Origin: Notospermus geniculatus
Lineage: Eukaryota; Nemertea; Pilidiophora; Heteronemertea; Lineidae
Reading direction: 5' to 3'
Assembly: GCA_002633025.1 (NCBI GenBank)
Contig: NMRB01000192.1
Span: forward strand, 388,182 to 452,181
Length of the DNA: 64,000 bases
Positions 32,309-44,603 of this stretch are shown piece after piece; position 1 is the stretch's first letter, and each line of letters begins with the position of its first letter. Both the position numbers and the translations under genes were made by a program. The notes beneath the pieces are model-generated. The model had not been told where the DNA came from. It saw only the letters and a program-made list of their open reading frames with translations, and did no database searches.

Positions 32309-33151
32309 TACTGGATCTTTATTAGACGGAGCACTTCGGAAGATACTGAGCTGACATCGATTTGCCATTTAAACGTCATGGACAAATGTTCGGTAATGGA
32401 ACCGAACCATTGTGTTAGAAAAAAGGCATTATTCAACCAGTTTGATCGACATTTCTGTACCCTGCTATCTGAGAACTAATGTCTAATACATCCATGATGA
32501 CTTCTTCTTCCATCCCATCATGGCGTTTTGTCTTTATCTTTTTGATATATTTTACTGATGTTGTTCAGTCAGAAAAATTTGTTGGCGTGGAGATGATACA
32601 GTTGATGGTATGTCTACATTATTGTCGTTCTCAGTAAAACAAAGTGATTCCACATGAGTTACTGATTTTCTCAGGAGCACATCACATATGCAACGTTCTA
32701 TCTTGATTATATTGAAATTCGAAAATGTGGTATTCAAATATTCCGTCAGTAATGCCAAGGGAATTAATGCTGGTAAAGTTACCACGAAGCTAGGAATTGA
32801 CAACCCGGGATATCGACTTGAGGTATTGCGGCGTTTAAACCTATCACTGCCCGGTGGCAATTTCAGTAAAACTATTCTATCTTCCAAACAGTGATCTCAC
32901 AAACTCCACATAGGTATTCACTGGAAAGTGCTCACTAAGAGCTTTCCGAGGAATACCCATGTGGCATGTTTCAAGCTTTTTTACACATTTCATTTTCGAC
33001 AAAAATATCCTCAGCAGCAAAAGGGTTAGAGAGGAGATTTTATCTACTTCCCAAGGACTTCCCAAGTGTAGAATAAAGGGGAAATTCAGAATCATTTAGC
33101 CCAAAAGACAGCTCTAGAACCTTGCCTTTGCCACTGATGCTCATCTTTTAG
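32309..33151. other. No gene supported
   Basis: Overlapping frames on both strands near 32552-32894 have no splice or domain support. Confidence 0.35.
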
Positions 33152-33239
33152 TATCCTCCCAAGCAAGGCTTTGGTCTTGCTCCTCTTCATACAATGGATG
33201 AAGAGGAACGAGGTAAAAACCCCTGCTGTGGGAGGATGC
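33152..33239. mobile_element. Short family H foldback (88 bp)
   Basis: TATCCTCCCAAGCAAGGC, TTTGGTC and CCTCTTCAT on the left mirror ATGAAGAGG, ACCCCTGCTGTGGGAGGAT on the right. The terminus equals the 25-bp minisatellite unit at 15021-15285. Confidence 0.85.
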
Positions 33240-34564
33240 TCATTCAGTTGATGCATTGGAACAACAATCTGCTAAAACCGCAGCTTTTGAAAAAGTGAAA
33301 AAAAAATGAGAGGCAGTTGAGTCTAGATTTTTTAATGGCATCTAAAAGTGATCAATAAAGTAATTGACTGTGGATATAGTTATAAATGCTCGGTCAACCT
33401 ACACTGCGCTTGCCTGTGGGTGCTAAAGAAAACATAAAATGATGTACCACTGATTTAATGTCATCTGTCCTTTAGAAATATTATACCCTTTTCGGCCTCG
33501 TCTTTCGGTTCGGCAGAGTTATCATAGCTGTGGCATGCCTTGGGCCGTTTACGGTGCAATAAAGCGTAAATACAGCCTATTGTGATGATTCTCTCTAAAG
33601 TTCATCTCCATTTGATATATAAAACGATCAGAGCACGGTGATCAGAGATGAATGCTGTCTGTGATGGTTGTGAAACCATACAATTATTGCAGACCTGGAA
33701 ATAACTGGCGATGCTCCATCACGCCTCTGGTCAAGGATACATACACATTAACGGATATTTTAAGGATCTAAGCAGCAACAGGCGATAAAGAGAACTGATC
33801 GCGTCAGTAAAGCGTGGTAGGCCTATATACAAAGCTATAATTTCGCGGCCCGCGAAATTCACCATTTCAAAATTACTAATTCCCTTTATTTTAGTATAAA
33901 ATTAGATTCGTAGACAACCTATCAGCGATTGGTCAGGTGTAAATTGTTTCCAAAGAGTGTGAACTCATGGCAGTCATGCAGAAATGCATTTTTTTCATGG
34001 AATATATCCCGTTTAATTACATGTATGTCTTATATATCCAAGATGGCGGCCGGGCGCTAGCTCTAATACTGTATATCCAAGCTGGCGGTGTTCAGTGGTG
34101 TATTCCGACACTTTGGCTGGCACGACCAATGGGGACCCTAGCTCACTGCCTCGTCAATAGGTGTCACTAGTGGTTAAACCTATATGTATTGAATGAAACT
34201 GACATCCCGGTCCTCATCAATTTCCCACACAAAGGGCGTCCACTGTACAGGACCTGGTTTCGGTGTGCTGCCCTCTATCGTCGCTAGGATCCCCATTCGC
34301 ATTGTGGTTTATAGCATAATATTGGCAGTTTCTTCTTTGAAACGTTCCTGTAGCTCTGTATCCGAAGTGGAGTAGCACTAGTGATAAATGGGACAGGACG
34401 ATGGACTCTCCTGCTGTACCACTGCCTCTAAGAGTACTTCGGTAATACGTACTCGAGCAATTCGGAGTGGGAAACAACCAAACATTGGTGGTAAAATATT
34501 TACTTTGGGATAGCGAAGCGGTTTGTAAAAACGTTATGGATCAGTGGTACCTCTATAGACTATT
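33240..34564. other. No gene; two small motifs only
   Basis: AATTTCGCGGCCCGCGAAATT at 33838-33858 is a perfect palindrome around one base. AAGATGGCGGC near 34040 matches a YY1 site and its surrounding TATATCCAAG-TGGCGG repeats 40 bp further on. Confidence 0.4.
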
Positions 34565-34839
34565 CAGAGGCGTAGCTAGCACGGAGGGGCAGGGGGCAAA
34601 TGCCCTCCCCCCCCCCCAAGCAAAAAGGGACAAAACAATTCTTTGCTCTAAAAGGTCATTTCCCCTTTTCGATCCGAGTTATTGTAGTGTCAGATGTGAG
34701 GAAAATGCATCTGAGAGGGTGTAGATTTTCAATTTTTTCTGGGGGAGGACCCCCACACACCGCTCCAGCTTTACCCTTCAGACTCTATCAATTTTGCGTC
34801 CTACGCCACAAAAGCTACAGTCATGTAGATACGCCCCTG
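34565..34839. mobile_element. hAT-like MITE (275 bp)
   Basis: Starts CAGAGGCGTAGCTAG and ends GATACGCCCCTG, the classic hAT-type CAGRGGCGTA terminus. Interior includes a run of 12-13 C (34606-34618), and CTACGCC repeats near the right end. No transposase or clean 8-bp duplication. Confidence 0.75.
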
Positions 34840-36542
34840 AATTAGCGGACAACTCAATCAAGGGACACCAACCAACCAATCAGGTCACCCAAGTTCTACC
34901 CCTAACTGGTCATTTCTGTTCGTTTTGATTTCTGCAATAAGAACACCTTTCAAATACAAAGGACAGCATTTGTCAATCCCTACAGGTTCTGCTATTTGAA
35001 GACGAATCCTTACAAAAGTACATTTTTTTACCATCGGCGTATTTTCACAGAAAAAGCAAATTTGCAATCAAGCACCGTAGACATTTCGTATCTCTCATTC
35101 AAGTAACGTACGTAAATTCCCGCCAAATTGGGCTCACGCCAACAGCCAAACAAACGAGCCTAAACAAAATTGACACCAACGAACAGAACAGTAACGAAGG
35201 GGATTTCGTAAATCCCTTGGTTAATGAATTCGATCTTCGTGTTCAACTCAAGGAGGTTGACTAATTTACCATCCGTGATCTGTTTTCCTCTAAAATGTTG
35301 GTGAAGACCCGCAGGGGTTTGTCGATCCCTCGTCGTCTGCTTCTGAGTCAACAGCCAGGTTGTATTGATGGGTATCGCAATACCTTGTTGATTGATGCGG
35401 GTCTAGGGTTGCGATCATGGTAATTGGTCGCCTCTGGGTGTATTGGTTGGTGTGGAGCGAGTGGCTGACTTGAATTCATCCCCCGCGATTTTCTCAGCAG
35501 ACGTGAATTCGTCAGATGTTGTCTCCAGAGCTAATAACCCCGCATATGGCGCTCAGCTCGCGATTTGATTGGCTGAAAAAAAATCCCACGGTTTGGAATT
35601 GCTTTGGATGTTGCTGATTGGTGGATGTGACAGTGGCTCGGGTTGGTGCGGATGTGATGAAAATCGTCCAAAACCCATCACACAACCACGTGGCCTCTCT
35701 TTTGGAAAAAAGCCAGGTGCTTTGAGAAGTAGTCTCGGGAAGATTTTTCCTAATAGAAACAAAACCGGCGTCTGAAAAAAACATGGGGCTTCATTCTGTC
35801 GGTCAGAACTTGAATCGAAACTGTGCAGCCGCGCAATAGACGTATCAACACTGTTCACCGACATAGTCAAACATCGGTGGGAAGAGAACCTCTTCCGCTA
35901 ACAAAATCAATTAGTGAACGTCATCCGAAACCTGTAGAACAATCTAGGACCAAAAATGCAGATATAATTGTCACACGAAACGGTAACGCTAATCGTGTCA
36001 AGTCTCGCGAGATTTGGGGTCGAGGAGGTTGAGTGAAGAGCTGCCGGCTAATTGGGAGGAGCAAAGTGAGATTGCTTTCCATTTCCGTTGCATAAAAAAG
36101 AGATCGTCAGAGCTGTTGTAAGAGTTCTGAATTCTTTACGGCACCGGAACGTCTTTTGTAAAATTCTGAATTCTTTACGGGACAAGCAATTGTCTTACTT
36201 TGAGAGGCTCGTAAATCTGAGACAAGAAAACGTGCTGTTTGGAAAGAAATAAATTAATTAACGGGTTGTTACGGAGAATTGTATTTGTGTTTTCTCCGTT
36301 GCTTCAAATAAAGCCCGTAGTTTATGGAGACAGGTCACATGATTTGTCGAAAAATAAATTAAATTGTTCTTTTCCATGGAATTTCTTCGTCAACTCTAAA
36401 ACCAAAGAAAAGCGAACGAAATGGTGGATTTGGCATCAAGGGTCCTGTAAAACACGTCAGTTTGTTGAAAATGGACTCTAATTGCCACTCAACCTGAGAG
36501 CTTTCTGGAAGACTTCCGGAAGCTCCGGTGGAAGGTATTTAA
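34840..36542. other. No gene recognised
   Basis: GTTCTGAATTCTTTACGG occurs twice 45 bp apart (around 36125 and 36170), and CCAAT-type motifs lie near 35565-35625. Nothing else is supported. Confidence 0.4.
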
Positions 36543-37129
36543 AGGCCTGTCTACACGATCATACATTTGTTCAAAACATCATCATACATTTGTGTGATGA
36601 TGTTCATGGACAGATATTTGATTGTGTAGGCTGTTTTCCCAACAAACTTGAACAGCAACCAACATGTATGATGATGTTCAAATTTGTGTGATGATGTTCA
36701 CAACAAAATGTATGATCGTGTGGACTGTTTTCCCAACAAACCTGAACATGTATGATGATGTTCAAATTTTTAGCTGCATGTTTCATCTTGCCAATGCAAA
36801 ACATCCCAAAAAAAATGTGTGATGATGTTCATGGACAAATGTATGATCGTGTGGACGGTTTTCCCAACAAACTTGAACAGCATCCAACATTATCCTTTCT
36901 CCATCATACTTCATCATACAAAGTTCATGAATGCTGGACTGTAGATCGAAATCCACAACAAACTTGAACATCATCATGCAAGTGTATGATGCTGTTTTGA
37001 ACAATGTATGATGATGTTCAAAATTTTAGCTGCATTGTCACAAGACAGAAATCGACACACAAGCTTGGACATCATCATACAAATGTATGATGATGTTTTG
37101 AACAAATGTATGATCGTGTAGACAGGCCT
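36543..37129. mobile_element. PIF/Harbinger-like foldback, 587 bp
   Basis: Terminal repeats AGGCCTGTCTACACGATCAT and its complement are flanked by TAA on both sides (36540-36542 and 37130-37132). The interior repeats TGTATGATGATGTTCA at least six times in both orientations, and GTTTTCCCAACAAACTTGAA four times. No transposase frame. Confidence 0.88.
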
Positions 37130-37132
37130 TAA

Positions 37133-38023
37133 GAGTGACGCACAACATTTGTATGCGGTAATTTAACCCATATGATTCTGGACCCATCAACAAAGGTTAT
37201 ATCCTCAGTTGAAAACCTGCCACATGGCACCATACGCCAATGTAGGTAGTTTGCACGAAATGTCCCCATTTGTATAGGATCAAATCATATGTCCCCAGTT
37301 AGTCGATTTCTATAGCGACCAACTGGGGACACACCCCCAATACATGTGCATAAACGTGGACTTCATTCGTGTCCCCATTTGTGCTGCATAGAACAGAATG
37401 CCCCCATTTGGCATAAGATCCACGGTTCGCGGTGAATGTAACGATCAGACCAGGCATAAAAGCAAGCGTGTTCCATGACAACAATGCGTGATGCCTGGAA
37501 TTATATGTAAACCAAATACACAAATACCGTTACCGTGTTATTGTAACAGCCCTAAGGCCTATCTTTCGCGACAGTCGAAAAACCAGCCGTTGGTTACCAT
37601 CGGAAATGTATGAGCATCAAAGTGCTTCGTTTCGTATGTAAATATCACGGGTCGGGATCACAGGGGACGGAAATACTTGATAGCATGGCTGTTTTATCGC
37701 CTCACTGCGTACGATACCGTTGACGAAGCCAATTTCTTGTTGGGCTTCTGGTCTTTTATTGCTAATGATGAAAGATGATACAATTTTATTTGAAAAAGTA
37801 GATGACGTTTAGCATCTCATAATTATGACATGTGACTTTCGGATACGCATTGCGAGGCGTTGTCGGCAATACTCCTCGCAGAGTTCACTGTCCGTTATGT
37901 ACACGACCGTTATGTACATGTACATTATGCATGTACATGTAGATAGTCACTCACTAGGTCGGCCGCAGCCGAGCATGAGCGCAGATCATGCTCGGCTGTA
38001 CTTTCGTAGAATTTTTTCTATCA
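37133..38023. other. No gene recognised
   Basis: Apart from the segment entered at 37260-37420, there is a TACATGTA cluster at 37914-37945 and a hairpin GCCGAGCATG / CATGCTCGGC near 37967-37996. Confidence 0.4.
37260..37420 (-). repeat. Segment related to 43440-43560
   Basis: On the minus strand, TTCTGTTCTATGCAGCACAA, ATGGGGACACGAATGAAGTC and CACGTTTATG match 43450-43505 on the plus strand with few changes. Both translate to a similar peptide (TNGDTNEVHVY versus TNGDTHEVLVY), so a decayed coding repeat is possible, but no complete gene is visible. Confidence 0.5.
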
Positions 38024-38160
38024 GGGCCGAAGCCGAAGATTTATTGGCCCTGTTAAGCATGGAAGAGCAGAGGTCATCCCAAGCTACTCACTTAGATGAG
38101 ATCTTTTTTTACTTACCCTTGCAAGGGCACACGGCACAAGCACGACAGCTTAGTCTCTCC
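38024..38160 (-). mobile_element. SINE 3' fragment
   Basis: ATGGAAGAGCAGAGGTCATC, CCAAGCTACTCA and CCCTTGCAAGGGCACA match the body and 3' block of the SINE at 24350-24585 in the same orientation. The tRNA-like head is missing. Confidence 0.7.
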
Positions 38161-38950
38161 TGTCCAGATATTTCGTGTGTTCCACTCCAGCATACATGTA
38201 CTTCTTCACGACGTTCACATATATCATACCCTCTTTCTGTCTCTGTTCCTCTTGCAATGTTTTGGTACGAACTTGGAGGTCGCTCCGGGATGCCGGCGGC
38301 AATGCCCAGTTAGCACCGTTCTTCGGCACTTATGTCCCCAAGTTCGCTGCTCGACTCTATCGAACGCCACCGGAGCAGTTAGCCGGCGAGTAAACATGAG
38401 CATTAGACCAAAGTCAACTCTTCGAAGACTGATGTTGGGCAAGCTATTTCCTATCGAGCATATGCACCTGTCGGTCAAACATAATTGCATTGGTTCCCAG
38501 GCATCGATCTTTTGGGCGAAGACTGAGATTGGAACCTATTGACGTTGACAGCCATTCGCCACACGAGTGAACAACTGGCCTCCCAGTCACCGCAACTCGC
38601 CAGCATTGCCTGGCACGGATCGATCGGTGCACAACGGCCAAATCGTATCCACAACGGTCTTTATTGCTAATATACGACTGCTGAGGTCGATATCAAAACG
38701 AATAGCCCCAATCAGATTGTGCAGCGAGTGAGAGACCGATCCCTCGTCAACAATAAATCCTTTCCTCGTTTGCCGTAACCATGTCAGGGAGGTCAATAGG
38801 GGTCAATTTTTCCAAACGAAACTGCAAACGTAATCAATCAGAGGCAAATGTGAAGGCGTTTCTAAGGTGTTTATAGGGGGGGGCTCCATATGAGGATTTT
38901 CCGTGCGAGTTGGCTATCAATAAGCAATTTACCATCGGTTTCCTTACGAC
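38161..38950. other. No gene supported
   Basis: Several overlapping open frames up to ~160 codons include SINE sequence and are not credible genes. Confidence 0.4.
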
Positions 38951-39107
38951 CTAAGCCGGTGACAGACTAGGCGCGTACGCGGCGTGTCCTGCAGGCGTTC
39001 CACCAATCAGATTCTTCGGTAGGTGTTTCGGTCCGTGTTACCGCCTCCCTGATTGGTTGAACGCTTCCCGACGCGCTGCTTACGCGCCAGTCTGTCACCG
39101 CCTTTAC
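38951..39107. mobile_element. Foldback MITE, family Z, copy 2
   Basis: GGTGACAGACTAGGCGCGTA to TACGCGCCAGTCTGTCACC, with the same paired CCAAT boxes as copy 1 at 17412-17570. Flanking AAGCC / GCCTT suggests the repeat extends a few bases outward. Confidence 0.85.
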
Positions 39108-40184
39108 GCTGAGACCATTGAAACAAACGATTACCCATAGTTCGCTATGGTTGATAGTTGCTGGAAGAGCCATCTCAACGGAGAAAACTCTTAATACGTG
39201 AAGCATCACCTACACAGTGCTTGACCTATAAAGTGATGGTTGCAAAAGCATTTCCTTCCTCGTCGTGCTGCTTTGGTATAAAGCTTTTTCAGGTGGTCGG
39301 GTTAGGCTGTGAATAGGCAGAGTACAGCGACACACAGAAACGCCGATTGCAGTTAACAAAGCCTTGAAAATGCAGTCAGACTTCACTGTCTTATTTCGAA
39401 AGCTTCTTTTTTTCTCAATCACATCCCATCACAAACAGTATTTCATTTTATATTTTCAGGTGAGTTTCGGTCCCGATTGAGGTTATTTAGTGCCCTTCAT
39501 GTTTGGTGGGTAAGTCAGCTTATAAATTATTAATGGTGAAATTCTTTACTAACCACAGTTTATTACAAATTCAAACCAGTGCCTTTCAAAAGTGGCTTCA
39601 TTATCGACGTATTTAGATATGAAGTTGGCCAACATTTGATAATTAGGGTGATTTCAGGCAGGCAAAAGGTAGTGTGAGCCTCTGCGTTACCAAAACTCTA
39701 TTTTATTGAACAGGATCACGTCCTTTTTTGGACTCGTTATTCTTCTGTATTATTAAACCCCTGACAAAAATGTCATCCATGTAACCACGAAACCTACATG
39801 TATCTCCAAATGTGGTCCAATGATCAAATTGTTATCTCAAACTTCAAAACTACTAAGAAAATACTGCGAGTTGCGGATTGAAAAATTTACTGGGCGATTA
39901 ACTCTGCTAACGTGACCACGGAACAAGTTCTAATTCAGCTCAATAGCTTGTCAGAAAAAAATCCATATCGTTAAAAAATGGACATTTACTGATGAAAGGT
40001 TCGATAGTGCATTAATGAACGATCAATCATTTCGTAAACCCATAGGAAATGAGATGCTAACCCTTTCACCATCATCACATGATGTTGGGTCTATCTTGAA
40101 TCTCTAGACTGAAGTACGAAGTAAGCTGGGACAATACCGTTTATATGAACTGTTACATGTACTGTTTAGATTACGTGACCCGGA
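39108..40184. other. No feature recognised
   Basis: A/T-rich, no supported gene or repeat. Confidence 0.4.
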
Positions 40185-40245
40185 GGTCCTTGCCAAAAGG
40201 ACTGGTTTAAACCTCATCCGATTCTGCTATCGTACGACCAACATT
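40185..40245. mobile_element. Family P half copy
   Basis: TTTAAACCTCATCCGATTCT, GCTATCGTACGACCAACATT is one arm of family P; the other arm is absent where family C begins. Confidence 0.6.
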
Positions 40246-40410
40246 AGGGAGCTTTCGCAAATCTGACGAAACACGAAGTACGAAATACGAAATTCAATTT
40301 CATTTCCAGGACCTAATATATTTCTGGAGATGGTTGGTACCACAAATGTCCCTGCTGCCAGTGCGTCTTTTATAAGCATATCATGTAAGACCGAGAGGGT
40401 TATGGTGCAT
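40246..40410. mobile_element. Family C element, half copy
   Basis: Begins AGGGAGCTTTCGCAAATCTG, then ACGAAGTACGAAATACGAAA, GAGATGGTTGGTACCACAAA and AAGACCGAGAGGGTTA. The same order occurs at 46551-46828, where the mirror arm starts. Confidence 0.75.
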
Positions 40411-41030
40411 CTTGATTTGTTGGTCTGCGATATCAGAATCCGGCTGCAGAAACCCAGGCCTAGCACTAGTCTTAACGACTTATGGCTACCACCTCTTCGT
40501 CATTCGGCTTGTGATTGGCTAATATTCAACTCAATGATTACGTCATCGAGTAGACCTAAACAAATTCGACAAGGACGATGTAAATGCTGTTCGGTGTGTG
40601 ATTGGCTGAGGTTTTTCTTTATTAATTTTAAATGAGAAGTGAACGCCATCCTTATGGAAAGTAGATTAGGGACAATTATACCGGGGGCTGCATGAATGCA
40701 TCTGGAATTAATGCATGACGAAATGCATGCATGCGTTTTAGACATGCACGTTCGTTCATCACTCATGCCCATAGCGGCTTATCACGTAGCTCAGTCAACT
40801 CTATATTAGCAATATCAAATGAGCACTGGGACATTGCCTGGCAATATCAAAGCTAATATTTCAGTTGCCAATGAATGTGTAGGCGACATGTAGTGAATCG
40901 AACGTAGAAATGTTTTGAGGACTGCCAAGCAGTGCAGATTGTGTGGCGTCGGTTGATGGAAAGATTTTTCATTGGCAGTTACTTAGAATGTATACATGTA
41001 GGAGCGAACTCGGTTAGTTTTTACAATTAC
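40411..41030. other. No gene recognised
   Basis: Two GTGATTGGCT motifs (40508 and 40599) are CCAAT boxes in reverse. Nothing else supported. Confidence 0.4.
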
Positions 41031-41121
41031 AGGGACTTTTGGTAAGGCTCCGTATCGTCGATCCGTATCACGTATGTATTAGCTCGATGACACGGATCGA
41101 CGAGCCTTGCCAAACGTCCCT
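41031..41121. mobile_element. Short foldback with GGGAC ends
   Basis: AGGGACTTTTGGTAAGGCTC and CGTATCGTCGATCCGT pair with ACGGATCGACGAGCC and TTGCCAAACGTCCCT. The flanks allow a TACA duplication outside GGGAC/GTCCC. Confidence 0.75.
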
Positions 41122-41713
41122 ACAGCAGCAGACGTACACAGAATGAGTACATCCACACGCAGATGCATTCATACCCAGGCATTCACATTAAACGTACATG
41201 CATTCGCACTGGGGACAATACAGTTGATATTGGATTGGTTCTGTTGGTGTATCATCCTGACCACGGCATCAGGAAGCGATGGTTTCCAGGCGCCCGGGGA
41301 CATTGTGACGACGGCTAATTCTTTGCAAGGGTCTGGCTTCCAATAAAATGGATTGGAAATACGTATTGTGGTGCAGAGTCAGGACACAACGGACAATGCA
41401 CTGTACATTGTATCATGTCAGGACAGATGATTCCAAATGGCTTACTTCAGGGAGATATCTTGAGTCGTTTTCAACTAGTCTGTACATAAATCGAGACCTA
41501 GTGGCACATGTCGAGATTCTCCGGGGCCACATAACTCAGGGTAATGGCATGATATCCGAGTCGGTTTCCCAGTAAGATAAAGAAATATTTGAAACGGCGC
41601 AATAAAATTTGTTTTCATGACATAAACTACTAGTAGAGCAGAAATCATTGCCGTCAACAGAGGTCGAATTACATGTATGTCGAGTTGAAGGACAATCGTT
41701 CATGACCTAATTA
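41122..41713. other. No feature recognised
   Basis: No supported gene or repeat. Confidence 0.4.
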
Positions 41714-41825
41714 TTTCACCTCATGAATAATTCATGACATGCGCAGAAGTTTGCGCAAAGTACTAGTAGTCTCAGCGAACGCGTGGAACATGCCCAGTGA
41801 TTGGAGGACTCAAATGCTCACAAAT
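41714..41825. repeat. Family X dispersed repeat, copy 1
   Basis: GAATAATTCATGACATGCGC, AGTGATTGG and CTCAAATGCTCACAAA also occur at 42650-42727 in the same orientation. Confidence 0.65.
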
Positions 41826-42049
41826 TATCAACAATGCAGGTCTAGTGTACAAGACATATACATGTACGTGAATCCTTGTGTGTAGAAACCACCAACACCA
41901 ATGCGGCTCTAGCGCTGCACCAGTTTTATTAAGCGCATGATCTATCATGGCCATGGAGACGTTGGCTCTGATCCAATCATCTGTCTTTCCTAATAGGAGC
42001 TGTCAGCGAGTTGACCACTAGGTGTCACTAGGGCCCAATTCAATGCATC

Positions 42050-42117
42050 TAGCGGACCCAGTCATTATCGATCGAGCAGCGATCATAATAGATTTCCTGT
42101 ACATTAGGTCCGCTAAG
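42050..42117. repeat. Short imperfect inverted repeat
   Basis: AGCGGACC at 42051 pairs with GGTCCGCT ending at 42116; inner CATTATCGATCG echoes CGATCATAAT. Probably a worn MITE. Confidence 0.45.
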
Positions 42118-42348
42118 ACTGTGCTGCCATCTGTTAGCAATATGCGCGGCTGACCGCTCCTATTCAGCCCGTTCCATATGCCACCAGATAAATATGACGA
42201 TTCATCATTGTTAGGCTGGGGAGGGCGTCGGGAATTACACCAAACAGGTTGATCAACGATCTATCGTCTCTCTTCCAGGGACGTCACGGTTGTACATTTT
42301 TACACCACAGTTTTACACGCAGTATTTTTAAGTCGTACATGTATGTGT

Positions 42349-42567
42349 ACGAGACCTACCTTAGCCGTCGATTGGTGTTTTTGTTCAAAACACCACCGGG
42401 GTTGAGAAAGTTTGTTAGCTACAGTTAGACAATGAAAAAAAGTGTTTACTTATGGTCACAGTCGATCATCAATCAGTTTATTTCACATGGAAGCATGTCA
42501 CTTTCACGTGTTTTCTTCACTCGTGTTCGAACAAAAACACGAATCGACGGCTAGGACAGCTCTCGTG
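42349..42567. mobile_element. Foldback MITE, family Y
   Basis: ACGAGACCTACCTTAGCCGT, CGATTGGTGTTTTTGTTC pairs with GTGTTCGAACAAAAACACGA, ATCGACGGCTAGGACAGCTC. Loop about 130 bp. Confidence 0.8.
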
Positions 42568-42649
42568 AACTAAAACAGCAAAATGGTTGTCGTCACAAGT
42601 CGGCTAGGCCGAAATGAAGGCCTGTTCCCCGACCATGTCATTCATCTGC

Positions 42650-42727
42650 TGAATAATTCATGACATGCGCAGATAGTGCTAGTCCTACCGAGCGCGTGGT
42701 GATTGGCTGATTCAAATGCTCACAAAC
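42650..42727. repeat. Family X dispersed repeat, copy 2
   Basis: GAATAATTCATGACATGCGC followed by GAGCGCGTGGTGATTGGCTG and TTCAAATGCTCACAAA, as at 41714-41825. Confidence 0.65.
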
Positions 42728-44215
42728 TTCCATGTTTGTTTTTTTTGTCTTCCACGTGAATTTTGCGAAATCGTGCTAGTGCATGTGATCATGTGATCAA
42801 AGCCAGTGTTTTTCTTGATGTGGAGTGTGCATCAGATCACGTCTTCGTGTGGAGATGGCATCTAGATTCGAGCTTATCGTGTTCGGGTATCCACTTTGTC
42901 AATTTCTGTAAGACAATCGCAGAGTCAGCCGCAGTTTCGCATCCGAAAAATCTGATAGCTTTGCAGGAAATCATATGCTGTTTGGGATTGGTGCACGGAT
43001 GACACTTCATGCTAAAGCAAATTGCACTTATTTTGAAATCTCTCAAAAAATCAGCACGTTGCCAGCAAAACAACTGATTACAAAAAAGACTGCAAAATGG
43101 ATATAGTGTAAACGCACAGAGTACTTTTCATTGACGATGTTTTGACATCTAGTGCCATCTAAATGTTGAGACCGATACAAAAGCCATGACCACATCCTTT
43201 TTAACCGACATCACATCCTGTTTCTGTAGCCAACTCGCCACGATTCGTGTTGCCATCAAGGCGAAGAGCAATATTGCCTCATTGCGTGTGATTGAGTAGA
43301 CAACATACAAAGGCAATATTTGCGCAGTTTTTGTCGGATTAAGTGTTGATAAAGACGAAGGACTGGGCGTCGCTGTGTTTCCCATTTTCTGACATAGAAT
43401 AAAGGCATGTTTCCGCGACCACGAATACACACATTTCGTGTATATGGTGTCAAGTGTGTCTGTTCTGTTCTGCACAAATGGGGACACACACGAAGTCCTC
43501 GTTTATGGCTTTGTGGCCCCAATCGATCGGAATAGAACATGGTCGTCGCAAATCGACATTACGTATGTTCCTGTTCAAGTGGGGTCAGTACGGGCAAGCT
43601 ACCTATGTGACTCTCATTGACAATGACGGGTACTGTCTTTTTGCCAATTGGGGACGTCCCCAATTGCAGGTGGGTCCACAGTTACAATGTGTTTTTCGCA
43701 CTCAAGTGACTGAAAAAGCCCTGCTCAGGAGCAGCAAACAAACATGTGCGAACATGCCTTTTAAGATGTGTTTATTTCTAAAGAAATATTTGTGTTTATT
43801 TCTAAAGAAATATTTGAGACAATGAAAATAAATCTGGTAAACCTTTATCTTTGCCCAACACACCACTGTCAAACACATCACACGCCTTTCAGCTTACACA
43901 ACGAATTCGCCTTCTAAAAGCTTTCTTATGTGTCTATTCCGTGTACTGAACCAACTCATTAAAATGAATAGGATCATCGAATGCAATTTTTTTCTTCGTT
44001 AATTCTCTGAAAACACGATGTACGTCATCGAATTGATAAGATGGCCCATTTCTTTGGAAAGTGCTAATCTAATAGCCACGCTTTAATCAGTTTGAATGAA
44101 ATGCACCATTACGTTTTCGTCTAAAACATCTTTTGATTAAAGCCACTTTGAAATTACTTGCGGGATTCGTAGCGTACGAACTCTTTAGTCGGCTTTTCAA
44201 ATCAAGGAGGCTTCG
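42728..44215. other. No gene supported
   Basis: Holds the plus-strand partner of the 37.3-kb segment (43440-43560), a 22-bp perfect palindrome around GGGGACGTCCCC (43645-43666), and a 24-bp direct doublet with TTTCTAAAGAAATATTTG (43770-43816). A 123-codon frame (43454-43825) crosses these repeats. Confidence 0.5.
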
Positions 44216-44327
44216 ATGGGATGGAGAGATCTGGAAGATAACTTGATTGACGTTCATTTGCGGGTTATTGTATGGATTGAAAAAGTTCCTGATTTAGGGC
44301 AACGAATAACAAATATCGACGTAAACT

Positions 44328-44603
44328 GTCAGAATATAGAAATATCCTGCCAGAATATCGAAGTATCTTGCCAGAATATCGAAGTATCTTGTCAGAATAT
44401 CGAAGTATCTTGTCAGAATATCGAAGTATCTTGTCACTATCGAAGTATCTTGTCAGAATATCGAAGTATCCTGCCAGAATATCGAAGTATCCCGCCAGAA
44501 TATCGAAGCATCCTGCCAGAATATCGAAGTATCCTGCCAGAACATCGAAGTATCCTGCCAGACTATCGAAGTATCCTGCCAGAATACCGAAGTACCGAAA
44601 TAC
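44328..44603. repeat. 21-bp minisatellite
   Basis: About thirteen copies of a unit reading GAATATCGAAGTATCCTGCC with small variation. One copy (near 44435) is shortened and shifts phase. Because 21 is a multiple of 3, a 132-codon plus frame (44216-44614) and minus frames run through it as 7-residue repeats; the phase shift in the array argues against selection for protein. Confidence 0.92.

Noticed and set aside
37825-38542. Overlapping frames of 148-162 codons
   Set aside because: They run through a SINE fragment and palindromic TACATGTA clusters; neither frame is non-repetitive or has splice support.
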